Translations under genes and position numbers: made by a program | Shown: piece by piece, positions 25,039 to 34,999 of the stretch | How positions within the stretch are numbered: position 1 is the stretch's first letter | How the letters are laid out: every line of letters begins with the position of its first letter | The notes under the pieces: generated by a model | Seen by the model: the letters and a program-made list of their open reading frames with translations, nothing else | Databases searched by the model: none | Told to the model about the DNA's origin: nothing | Assembly (NCBI GenBank): GCA_017429205.1 | Contig: JAFRPH010000010.1 | Location: 1 to 58,921 of the forward strand | Direction: 5' to 3' | Length of the DNA: 58,921 nt | DNA from: Bacteroidales bacterium | GTDB lineage: Bacteria; Bacteroidota; Bacteroidia; Bacteroidales; UBA932

Positions 25039-25044
25039 CAGGGT

Positions 25045-25764
25045 ATGAGCATTTCCAAGAACGAACTGCGGCAGGTCCGCTCCCTCGCGCAAAAGAAGTT
25101 CCGGGACGAGTCCGGACTCTTCGTGGTCGAGGGCGAAAAGATGGTTTCCGAGGCGTTGGCGTCGGGATTCGAGGTCGTGTCCGTCTACCGCCGGGACGAG
25201 ATCGGCGAAGAGACGATGGCGCGGCTGTCGATGCTGTCCTCCCCTTCTCCGGTCCTCGCGGTCGTCCGGCAGCCCGCCCCCGCCGCCTTCCATCCTTCGA
25301 AAGGGCTTTTCCTGGCCCTGGACGGCATCCGCGACCCCGGCAACCTGGGCACCATCCTCCGGGTGGCGGACTGGTTCGGCATTGACGGGGTCGTCGCCTC
25401 TCCCGACACCGTGGAACTGTACAATCCCAAGGTGGTCCAGGCCACGATGGGCGCCATCTTCCGCGTACCGTTCTTCCGGATGGACATCGCGGAGCTTTGC
25501 CGGAAAGTCGTTTCCGGCGGCGGACACGTGTACGGGACGTTCCTGGATGGGGAAAACATGTATTCCAAGGCCTTGGACTGCGGCCTGGAGGCACCTTCGG
25601 TGATCGTGATCGGAAACGAGTCCAACGGCATTTCGCCGGCCGTGGCCGCCTGCGTGAGCGACCGGCTCTTCATCCCGCCCTACCCGGCGGACGACCCGGG
25701 CTCCGAGTCCCTGAACGCCGCCATCGCGACGGCCATCACCGTCGCCGAGTTCCGTCGGCGCTAA
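25045..25764 (+). CDS. TrmH/SpoU-family RNA 2'-O-methyltransferase
   Basis: From ATG 25045 the protein is 239 residues. It has an N-terminal substrate-binding domain (SKNELRQVRSLAQKKFRDES) and the SPOUT motifs 1 (DGIRDPGNLGTILRVADWFG), 2 (VIVIGNESNGISPAV) and 3 (IPPYPADDPGSESLNAAIAT). These bind SAM in a trefoil knot and methylate ribose 2'-OH in tRNA or rRNA. The target base is unknown. The earlier TTG at 25036 overlaps the promoter and was rejected. Its stop overlaps the stop of the convergent amylase gene. Confidence 0.92.
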   Translation: MSISKNELRQVRSLAQKKFRDESGLFVVEGEKMVSEALASGFEVVSVYRRDEIGEETMARLSMLSSPSPVLAVVRQPAPAAFHPSKGLFLALDGIRDPGNLGTILRVADWFGIDGVVASPDTVELYNPKVVQATMGAIFRVPFFRMDIAELCRKVVSGGGHVYGTFLDGENMYSKALDCGLEAPSVIVIGNESNGISPAVAACVSDRLFIPPYPADDPGSESLNAAIATAITVAEFRRR

Positions 25765-27245
25765 ATCTGTATTGCCACGAAATCCTTTTCCGGCACGCGA
25801 AGCGTGGCGGTGCACGGTTCCGCGCCGGCTTCAGCCGGGATGCGGACCGTGATGTCGGCGGAAGGGCCGAAGTTGGCGACGACGAGCCAGGTTTCGGCGT
25901 CGTCGGCGCGGAGGAATGCAAAGTGACGGTCGGGGTTGAAACCCTCGCCCTGGCAGTAGCAAAGGTCGAAGGTCCGTCCCTCCGCGAAGGCCGGCCGCTT
26001 GGCGAGTTCCAGCGCTTCTCGGTAACGCTTCAAGACCGCTTTCTGCTTGGCATTCAATCCTTTGCGCTTGTTGTCGATGTACTGGCGGAGGGCCTGGAGG
26101 CTCTCGACGGTCCACCAGTCGAAGATGGAGGTGCGGCCGTTGACGCCGCTGAAAGGCTCGTCGTCCATCCCCCGTTCCCCGATCTCCTGCCCGAAGTAGA
26201 GCATGAAGGGGGCGGTGTTCAGGAGCAGCGACACGCCCAGGGCGGCGTAGCCGGCCTCGGCGCTTCCGGCGAAGAAGTCGGAGGCCACGCGCTGCTCGTC
26301 GTGGTTCTCCAGGAAGTCCAGCATCCGAGGCTGGAGGTCGCCGAGGAACTGCCAGTTCCAGGTCAAGGCCTTGGCCGTGAGCCCGTCGCAAGTGACGGCG
26401 CGGACCGTGTCGTACAGGCCGGACTTGTCATAGAGGAAATCGAATCCGATTTCCTCCACATACATCCGGTACTTTTCCTTCTCATAGACCTCGGCGATGA
26501 AGACGATGTCCGGGAACTCCAGCTTGATCTTCGCGATGAGCCACTGCATAAACGCCGGAGGCACCAGCTCCACCATGTCGCAGCGGAATCCGTCCACGCC
26601 CTTGAGCGCCCAATAATGGACGATGTTGTACATCTTGTCCCAGGTGCGGGTGTGGAAGTCGCAGTAGTTGATCTTGATGGTCTCGTACCAGTCGTTGATG
26701 CCCGGCGCCGGGGAGAAGCAGTTGCCGGAGGCCTTGGCCGGAAACTCGAAGTAGCCGGGGCCGTTGTAAGGTTCCGGCAGCCGGAGAGGCTCGCCGGGAT
26801 AATAGAAGAAGTCGTTCTCGGGCGACCAGTGCACGGAAGTGTCGTCGTCGGCCCCGAGGGAATGGACACCGGGGAGATGGCTCCGGTAATCCCGCGCCAC
26901 ATGGTTCGGGACGAAGTCCATAAGGACCTTCATCCCGTGCCGATGGGTGCGTTTCACCAGTTGAAGGAATTCTTCCATCCTGGCATCGGGATTCGTTGCC
27001 AGATAAGGATTTACATCGTAGTAATCCGTGATGGCATAAGGCGAGCCGGCCTCCCCTTTCACAATCTGGGGATGGGACGGCCGGCAGCCTTCGTCCTTCT
27101 TCCGCGTGGCGTGGCGGATGAGGCCCGTGTACCAGATGTAATCGACGCCGAGTCCCCGGATGTACTCCAAGGACGCGGCGTCGACACTTTCAAACTTTCC
27201 GCTCCCCCACAGCCGAGGAAGCATCTGGTATAGGACCTGTTTCAT
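25761..27245 (-). CDS. GH13 alpha-amylase family glycoside hydrolase
   Basis: This 494-residue cytoplasmic enzyme without a signal peptide has all four GH13 regions: LMDFVPNH (108-115), GFRCDM with nucleophile D223, FIAEVYE with acid/base E252, and FLENHDEQR with D316. Family members act on alpha-glucans such as glycogen, maltodextrin or trehalose-type substrates. The small C-terminal beta domain (about 430-494) is typical. The substrate is not determined; lack of export points to glycogen or maltodextrin turnover inside the cell. It follows the phosphofructokinase gene on the same strand. Confidence 0.9.
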   Translation of the reverse strand: MKQVLYQMLPRLWGSGKFESVDAASLEYIRGLGVDYIWYTGLIRHATRKKDEGCRPSHPQIVKGEAGSPYAITDYYDVNPYLATNPDARMEEFLQLVKRTHRHGMKVLMDFVPNHVARDYRSHLPGVHSLGADDDTSVHWSPENDFFYYPGEPLRLPEPYNGPGYFEFPAKASGNCFSPAPGINDWYETIKINYCDFHTRTWDKMYNIVHYWALKGVDGFRCDMVELVPPAFMQWLIAKIKLEFPDIVFIAEVYEKEKYRMYVEEIGFDFLYDKSGLYDTVRAVTCDGLTAKALTWNWQFLGDLQPRMLDFLENHDEQRVASDFFAGSAEAGYAALGVSLLLNTAPFMLYFGQEIGERGMDDEPFSGVNGRTSIFDWWTVESLQALRQYIDNKRKGLNAKQKAVLKRYREALELAKRPAFAEGRTFDLCYCQGEGFNPDRHFAFLRADDAETWLVVANFGPSADITVRIPAEAGAEPCTATLRVPEKDFVAIQI

Positions 27246-27295
27246 TCGCTACACCTCGCGCACTTTTCTTTCATTCACGTTACCCCTTTCCTAAA

Positions 27296-27316
27296 TCCCT
27301 TCCCTCGGGGAAGGGA
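27296..27316 (-). terminator. Hairpin downstream of the PPi-phosphofructokinase gene
   Basis: TCCCTTCCC (27296-27304) and GGGAAGGGA (27308-27316) form a perfect 9-bp stem with a 3-base loop, between the pfp stop and the start of the amylase gene. The minus-strand T run is weak, so it may only attenuate. Confidence 0.5.
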
Positions 27317-27344
27317 CTTACTATCGTCCTACGGACTCCAAGTA

Positions 27345-28574
27345 CTACCAGTTCAGGATCTTCTTGAAGTCGTAGGTCTCCGGGTCGGCGACGTACTTCT
27401 TCGCGGCCTCGTAGTCGGCCGGGGTGATGAAGTGGCAGATGTGGTTGAAATAGTTCTGGGAGGTACCGCCCTCGATGTTCACGCGGCGCGGCGGGATCTT
27501 GCCCTCGGCATTCTGCAGGTCCTTGAGGTACAGCGGATGGGACTCGCCGTCGGCGTCGACATACACCATGCAGCCGGTCTCGCCCTTGGCGAAGAGCTCG
27601 TAGGCGCCCATGGCCAGCTCGGAGCAGTACGTGAGGTCGTAGGCGATCGGGTCCTGGCAGCGGACGTCGTAGCCGATCTCCACCGGACGGGTCTTGACCT
27701 TCAGGCCGAGCTTCTTGAACTCCTTCTCGAGGATGTCGTTGAAGAGCACCGCCTTGGAGATCTTGCCGAGCTCCGGATGGCCGTGCTCGTCATAGGTCAT
27801 GGACACGCCCGCGTTCTTGATTTCCTGCGGATCCAGGTCGTGGAAGACGCCCTCGGCGACGACGACGGTGCCGTAGCCGATGCCCAGGAGCTTGCGCTTC
27901 AGGATGGCGGAGAGGGCGAGCTTGACGATCTTGTCCAGGCTGATGCCGGTCTTGTTGAACATCTCGGGGATGATGGTCATCGGGCAGTGCGTGGCCTCGC
28001 CGATACCCAGGGCGAGATGGCCGGCGCTGCGGCCCATGGCGCTGATGATGAGCCAGTTGCCGCTGGTGCGGGCATCCTCGTAGACGGTGCGGGCCAGGTG
28101 CGCGCCCTCGTTCTTGGCGGAATTGAAGCCGAAGGTCGGGGCGTTGTTCGGCAGCGGAAGGTCGTTGTCGATGGTCTTGGGCACGTGGATGTTCGCGATC
28201 GGATACTGCTTCGCGGCGAGGAACTTGGCGATGCGGTTCGCGGTGGAAGCGGTGTCGTCACCGCCAACGGTCACGAGCAACTTGATGTTGTTGTCCTGGA
28301 ACAGGCCCAGGTTGAAGTTCTCCTCGAAATCCTTGTCGGTGGGCTTGAAACGGCTCATCTGCAGGTAGCTGCCGCCCCGGTTGAAGTAGGCGTCCGCCTT
28401 GAAGAAGTCGATGTCCTCGGTGCGCGGGTTCTGGCTGAAAAGGCCGCTGTAACCGCCGTGCAGGCCGATGACACGGTAACCGTTGGAGAGGAACGTCTTC
28501 GCGACAGACATGACGACAGTGTTCATACCCGGAGCCGGGCCGCCTCCGCAGAGGATGATGATGGAATCTTTCAT
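27345..28574 (-). CDS. pfp: Diphosphate-dependent 6-phosphofructokinase
   Basis: From ATG 28574 the protein is 409 residues. It belongs to the PfkA superfamily with CGGGPAPGMN near the N terminus. The motif GGDDT (104-108) has Asp107 where ATP enzymes have Gly, and PKTIDND (132-138) has Lys133 in place of the Gly of PGTIDND. Both changes mark the PPi-using type. It phosphorylates fructose 6-phosphate reversibly, sparing ATP. It has its own promoter and lies downstream of the pseudouridine operon; the amylase gene after it may share the transcript. Confidence 0.9.
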   Translation of the reverse strand: MKDSIIILCGGGPAPGMNTVVMSVAKTFLSNGYRVIGLHGGYSGLFSQNPRTEDIDFFKADAYFNRGGSYLQMSRFKPTDKDFEENFNLGLFQDNNIKLLVTVGGDDTASTANRIAKFLAAKQYPIANIHVPKTIDNDLPLPNNAPTFGFNSAKNEGAHLARTVYEDARTSGNWLIISAMGRSAGHLALGIGEATHCPMTIIPEMFNKTGISLDKIVKLALSAILKRKLLGIGYGTVVVAEGVFHDLDPQEIKNAGVSMTYDEHGHPELGKISKAVLFNDILEKEFKKLGLKVKTRPVEIGYDVRCQDPIAYDLTYCSELAMGAYELFAKGETGCMVYVDADGESHPLYLKDLQNAEGKIPPRRVNIEGGTSQNYFNHICHFITPADYEAAKKYVADPETYDFKKILNW

Positions 28575-28613
28575 GGTGATATAAGAGTTTGTTCGTTGTT
28601 TTGCTAAATCGTA

Positions 28614-28621
28614 CAAATTTA
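28614..28621 (-). promoter_or_regulatory. -7 promoter element for the PPi-phosphofructokinase gene
   Basis: The minus-strand sequence TAAATTTG matches TAnnTTTG, 39 bases upstream of ATG 28574. It rules out the longer upstream start for this gene. Confidence 0.6.
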
Positions 28622-28632
28622 AGAATTTTTAA

Positions 28633-29487
28633 TTACAATTCCTTCTTTTTCTTCACGATGCCGACATAAGTGAGCAGCACGATGTTCATCATCAGGGAAT
28701 ACAGGATGGCCGGGATGGCCATTTCCTCGTTCGCGAAGATGAACGGGCTGGAGGCGATGGAAATCGCCTGGGCGGCGTTCTGCATCCCCACTTCGATGAC
28801 CACGGTGCGGCGCTGGCGGGCGTCGTTCCGGACCAGGCGGGACAGCAGCGAGGACAGGCCGATGGCGAGCAGGATGAGGGCCGTCACGCAGAGGCCCAGG
28901 ACGCCGATGTTGTCCATGATCGTGTGCCGGTGCTGAATGTAGAAGACGGTGATCAGCACGAGGAGCAGCGGGAACGCCAGCTTCGTGAGGACCTTGTCCA
29001 CCTTCTCCGCCGTCTTGGGCCAGGCATAATGCAGGCCGATGCCCAGCAGGACCGGCAGGAGCATCAGGACAAGGTTCTGCTTGATGAGGTTTCCCACGGG
29101 CAAAGTGATGCCCACGCTCTCCCCCACCAGCCGGGTGGCCCAGCCCATGATGACCGGAATCGTAAATAAAGTGATGATGCTGCTGATCGCCGTAAGTGTC
29201 ACGGACAGAGCGACATCTCCATTGGCCAATTTCGAGAAGACATTGGACGAGCTGCCGCCCGGACAGCAGGCGATCAGGACGAGGCCGATGAAGAAGACCG
29301 GTGGCAGTTTCAGCAGGTAGGCCAGCCCCAGCGCGATGGCTGGCAGGAAGACCAGCTGGCCGACGAGGGCCACGACGATGGGCCAGGGATGGCGGAAGAC
29401 TTTCCCGAAATCCTCGAACCGGAGCGCCAGCCCCAAGTCGAACATCAGGAGGGTCAGGATGGGGAGGACAATCCAGATGGTGTTCAT
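28633..29487 (-). CDS. BASS-family (bile acid:sodium symporter-like) transporter
   Basis: From ATG 29487 the protein is 284 residues with about nine membrane helices. It carries the family core GLVLIACCPGGSSSNVFSKL, with CPGGSSSN at the crossover, and EVGMQNAAQAISIASS near the C terminus. Characterised members move bile acids, pantothenate, pyruvate or other organic anions with sodium. The start overlaps the Nudix stop by 4 bp, and the operon suggests it may import or export pseudouridine or a breakdown product. That role is an inference. Confidence 0.88.
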   Translation of the reverse strand: MNTIWIVLPILTLLMFDLGLALRFEDFGKVFRHPWPIVVALVGQLVFLPAIALGLAYLLKLPPVFFIGLVLIACCPGGSSSNVFSKLANGDVALSVTLTAISSIITLFTIPVIMGWATRLVGESVGITLPVGNLIKQNLVLMLLPVLLGIGLHYAWPKTAEKVDKVLTKLAFPLLLVLITVFYIQHRHTIMDNIGVLGLCVTALILLAIGLSSLLSRLVRNDARQRRTVVIEVGMQNAAQAISIASSPFIFANEEMAIPAILYSLMMNIVLLTYVGIVKKKKEL

Positions 29488-30044
29488 ACGTCTTTGTCGT
29501 AGAAGTATTTCCAGAGCGGGGCGGCCATCAGGGCCTGCAGGATTTGGTTGTTTTGAAGAAGTTCCCGGACATAGTCCTGTTCCAGGATGTACACGTCGAT
29601 GTCCTCCGTGGCGTCCAGGTGCTGGCCGGAGACTTTTTCCACGCCGACGGCAAGGAAACTGTGCGCGAGGTTGGTGCTCGTGGCCGGGTTCGGCGAGAGC
29701 GTCATCCACTCCTTCCACTCCCCGCCCGCGAAGCCGGTCTCTTCCAAAAGCTCGCGTTTGGCGGCCTCCAGGGGCGCTTCACCCTTCTCGATGACGCCGC
29801 ACGGAAGTTCGTAGCAGGTCTTTCCGAGGGCGTGGCGGTACTGCCGCTCAAGGACCATCTGGCCATCCTTCGTGATGGCGATGATATTGACCCAGTCCGG
29901 ATACTCCAGGACATAATACTCTTTGTTGATGCGGCCGTCCGGCAGCTCGGCGACATCGCGCCGGGCCGTCAGCCACGGCCTTTGGACGAGATACTCGGTG
30001 CTGAGTATCTTCCACTTCTTTTCTTCGTTGATGGTATTCTTCAT
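29484..30044 (-). CDS. Nudix hydrolase (ADP-ribose pyrophosphatase-like)
   Basis: The 186-residue protein has a perfect Nudix box, G-x5-E-x7-REU-x-EE-x-GU: GVIEKGEAPLEAAK followed by RELLEETGF (about 84-106). The N-terminal ARRDVAEL strand and the DYVRELLQNNQI C terminus fit the ADP-ribose/NDP-sugar pyrophosphatase group. It starts with an ATGA overlap on the psuG stop. In a pseudouridine operon it may hydrolyse a nucleoside diphosphate derivative; this is not shown by sequence. Confidence 0.85.
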   Translation of the reverse strand: MKNTINEEKKWKILSTEYLVQRPWLTARRDVAELPDGRINKEYYVLEYPDWVNIIAITKDGQMVLERQYRHALGKTCYELPCGVIEKGEAPLEAAKRELLEETGFAGGEWKEWMTLSPNPATSTNLAHSFLAVGVEKVSGQHLDATEDIDVYILEQDYVRELLQNNQILQALMAAPLWKYFYDKDV

Positions 30045-30946
30045 AGCAGGGCCGCCACTTTGGCGGCGAGTCGGGCGTTGTTCAGGACCAGCTGGATGTT
30101 GGAGGCGAGGGAGTCGCCGCCGGTGATGTCCTTAATCTTGGCGAGGAGGAAGGGAGTGGTCTCTTTTCCCTTGATACCCAGGCGGTTCGCCTCGGCGACG
30201 GCTTCGTCGATGGCGGCGTTGATCCGGTCCGGGTCCATCGAATACTCCTCCGGAATGGGGTTCGTGACGAGCATCCCGCCCTCGAGTCCCATCTCGAGTT
30301 TGGCGCGGAATGCCGCCGCCAGTTCCTCGGGGGTGTCGATGCGGTAGTCGACCTTGAACCCGCTCTTGCGGGTGTAGAAGGCCGGAAGCTCTTCCGTGCC
30401 GTAGCCGATGACGGGGACGCCCTTGGTTTCCAGGTATTCCAGCGTGAGGCCGAGGTCTAGGATCGACTTGGCGCCGGCGCAGATGACCATCACCGGCGTC
30501 TTGGCCAGTTCTTCCAGGTCCGCAGAGATGTCCATCGTGGTTTCTGCGCCGCGGTGCACGCCGCCGACGCCGCCGGTGGCAAAGACCTTGATGCCGGCGA
30601 GCGCGGCGATGATCATCGTCGTGGTGACGGTGGTCGCGCCGTCCGTGCCCCGTGCGACGAGCACGGGCAGGTCGCGGCGCGACGCTTTCGCCACGTCCCT
30701 CCCCTTCTTGCCCAGGTATTCTATTTCATCCGGCGTCAGGCCGGCCTTCAGGCGGCCGCCGATGACGGCGATGGTCGCCGGCACGGCGCCGTTCTCGCGG
30801 ATGGTCTGTTCCACCCGCAGGGCCGTCTCCACATTCTGCGGATACGGCATCCCGTGGGAAATGATGGTCGATTCCAGTGCCACCACAGGCTTCCCGGCGG
30901 CCTTCGCGGCCGCCACCTCCGGTGAAAGGTCCAGGTATTTGTTCAT
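30041..30946 (-). CDS. psuG: Pseudouridine-5'-phosphate glycosidase
   Basis: The 301-residue protein matches the PsuG/YeiN family throughout: ALESTIISHGMPYPQN near the N terminus (with the catalytic Glu), VARGTDGATTVTTTM, ATGGVGGVHRGAE and CAGAKSILDLGLTLEYLE. PsuG cleaves the C-C glycosidic bond of pseudouridine 5'-phosphate to uracil and ribose 5-phosphate. Its start overlaps the psuK stop (ATGA). The length is close to the usual 310. Confidence 0.95.
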   Translation of the reverse strand: MNKYLDLSPEVAAAKAAGKPVVALESTIISHGMPYPQNVETALRVEQTIRENGAVPATIAVIGGRLKAGLTPDEIEYLGKKGRDVAKASRRDLPVLVARGTDGATTVTTTMIIAALAGIKVFATGGVGGVHRGAETTMDISADLEELAKTPVMVICAGAKSILDLGLTLEYLETKGVPVIGYGTEELPAFYTRKSGFKVDYRIDTPEELAAAFRAKLEMGLEGGMLVTNPIPEEYSMDPDRINAAIDEAVAEANRLGIKGKETTPFLLAKIKDITGGDSLASNIQLVLNNARLAAKVAALL

Positions 30947-31794
30947 AGCTGTAGATTTTTCATTTCAGGATTGACGGCAGCCGGGCTTTCCACGGCGCAG
31001 CGGGCGCAGAGGAGGCCGACGCGGGCGCTTTCGGCGACGCTCGCCTGCGGCCCGGCATGCACGATGCCGGCCAGCAGCGCGTCTCCGCCGCCCGTGACGC
31101 TCCGCACGATGCACGGCAGCGCAGGGTATTCGTACAATTGGCCATCGGCATGGACTCGAAGCCCTTCGGCACCCGCGCTTTCATAGAAGCGGGTTATGCC
31201 TTCGATACCTGCAAGTGATTCATATTCAAGGGCATTCGATTTCAAGGCAAAGACGGACTTCCGACGGGAAAGCGCCATCGCCTCCCGAATCCTTCCGGCC
31301 TTCGCGACCGAAACCGCATCGAAATAGAGCGGCTTCTCGCAATGGTCGATCAGGAAGGCAAGCGTTTCGGGAATCAAGTTGGAATCGGCCACAACCGCAT
31401 CGGCGGCGTTGATGACATCCAGCCTGGCGGCAATCCAGGCCGTGTCCATCCCCTCGACGGCATCCATGTCCGCGATACCTCCGACGAGCTCGCCATCGGC
31501 ATTGTTGACGGATACGAAGAACGAGTGCGTATGCTCGTCCGCAATGTCGCAATGGTCCGTGCCGATGCCGATTTCCCGGCAGGCCTTTTCGATGACGGGA
31601 CCAAAAACTCCGCCCCCGAAGATGGTCAGAAGTTCTACCTCGTCCCCCAGCAGCACCAGGTTATGGGCAATGTTCCTGCCCACGCCTCCCCAAGAAACAT
31701 GGACTTTCCCCGGGTTGGAATCCCCCACCCGGAACGCCTGGGCCGATGTCGCCGTTATATCGACATTCGCCCCGCCGATGACACACACTTTCAT
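30943..31794 (-). CDS. psuK: PfkB-family kinase, probably pseudouridine kinase
   Basis: From ATG 31794 the protein is 283 residues. It has VIGGANVDITATS near the start, the PfkB signature GGVGRNIAHNL, and the C-terminal active-site SVTGGGDALLAGIVHAG with the catalytic Asp. PfkB kinases phosphorylate sugars or nucleosides; the tight overlap with psuG points to pseudouridine. This frame is open much further upstream, but that part is the antisense of ligA, and a promoter lies at 31867. It is the first gene of a four-gene operon. Confidence 0.88.
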   Translation of the reverse strand: MKVCVIGGANVDITATSAQAFRVGDSNPGKVHVSWGGVGRNIAHNLVLLGDEVELLTIFGGGVFGPVIEKACREIGIGTDHCDIADEHTHSFFVSVNNADGELVGGIADMDAVEGMDTAWIAARLDVINAADAVVADSNLIPETLAFLIDHCEKPLYFDAVSVAKAGRIREAMALSRRKSVFALKSNALEYESLAGIEGITRFYESAGAEGLRVHADGQLYEYPALPCIVRSVTGGGDALLAGIVHAGPQASVAESARVGLLCARCAVESPAAVNPEMKNLQL

Positions 31795-31866
31795 ACGCAG
31801 CCCAAAGTTACGGCCTTTTTGCCACCCGTGCAAACTTTCGTGCCGGAGGGCCGGGAAATGGGGGTT

Positions 31867-31874
31867 CAAATATA
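31867..31874 (-). promoter_or_regulatory. -7 promoter element for the pseudouridine operon
   Basis: The minus-strand sequence TATATTTG matches TAnnTTTG. It lies 72 bases upstream of the psuK ATG, back to back with the ligA promoter. Confidence 0.6.
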
Positions 31875-31884
31875 AAATATTTGA

Positions 31885-34020
<2,136 letters not shown>

Positions 34021-34024
34021 TCCT

Positions 34025-34999
34025 ATGAAAGTGTTTGATCGAATCGTGCATTGGACGAAAGTCCGGATCCGCTGGGCGACCATTGTCGTCAAGCGAATCG
34101 TCCGGTTCATCACGCACGACATGTGGTACCTGAACATGGACGACTTGTCCCGTTGGAAGAAGCGGGGTGTGGAGGACCTCAAGACCGTATTCGTGATGCT
34201 CAAGGTCTTCTCCGACCAGAAGATCGGTTACCAGGTCACGGCCCTCGCCTACCAGAGCATGATGTCGGTGGTGCCGTTCATCGCCATCGGCTTGTACCTG
34301 ACGAACGGAATCGGCATCGCCGACCAGTTCAGCGCCTTCCTGCATGCGAACATCAGCAACCAGCGGTTGATCGACCACCTGCTTTCCGCCTCGGAAAAGA
34401 TCATTACGACGGCGGAGTCGGGCCTGTTCGGCTTCATCAGCATGGGCTCCTTTCTGTGGATCCTCATCTGGCTGATGCTCACGGTGCGGCGCGTGTTCAA
34501 CAATGTTTGGCAGGCGAAGGAGAAACGCAGTTTCTTCCGGGTGCTGGGCATCGGCATCGGCGTCCTCATCCTGTCCCCTTTCGTGATCGTCCTGTTCTTC
34601 TCCGGCTCGGTCGTGTATTCGACGGTGCTGGACTATATCGTTCCGAGCGGCCTGTTCTTCTCGGATCATCTGAAAAACTTCCTGTCCTGGGCCCTGTTCG
34701 CCGGCGCGTCCGTCCTCATCCTGACGGCGATGTACAAGTACCTGCCGGCGGCCGTGGTCAAGACGCGCCCGGCCTTCAAGGCGGCGCTCATTGCCGGCAT
34801 CGGCTTCACGGCCGTGCAATATCTCTACCTGGAGACGCAGGTGATGGTCGCCAAGCAGAGCGCCATCTACGGCGTGCTCGCCGCCATCCCGCTCTTCATG
34901 ATCTGGCTGAATCTGGGATGGACCATCATCCTGTATGGTGCTGAACTGTCCTATGCCTTCCAGCATGCGAACCATCTGAACCCGAGTGAGGTGCTATGA
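34025..34999 (+). CDS. YihY/BrkB-family inner membrane protein
   Basis: The 324-residue protein has six predicted membrane helices and the family segment AYQSMMSVVPFIAIGLYL (about 76-93). ITTAESGLFGFISMGSFLW, VVKTRPAFKAALIAGIGFTA and YGVLAAIPLFMIWLNLGW WTII-type C-terminal blocks are also present. The family's function is unsettled; it was once proposed as a ribonuclease BN, and this has been withdrawn for E. coli. It begins 4 bp after ligA and overlaps the RSH start by 4 bp. Confidence 0.9.
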   Translation: MKVFDRIVHWTKVRIRWATIVVKRIVRFITHDMWYLNMDDLSRWKKRGVEDLKTVFVMLKVFSDQKIGYQVTALAYQSMMSVVPFIAIGLYLTNGIGIADQFSAFLHANISNQRLIDHLLSASEKIITTAESGLFGFISMGSFLWILIWLMLTVRRVFNNVWQAKEKRSFFRVLGIGIGVLILSPFVIVLFFSGSVVYSTVLDYIVPSGLFFSDHLKNFLSWALFAGASVLILTAMYKYLPAAVVKTRPAFKAALIAGIGFTAVQYLYLETQVMVAKQSAIYGVLAAIPLFMIWLNLGWTIILYGAELSYAFQHANHLNPSEVL

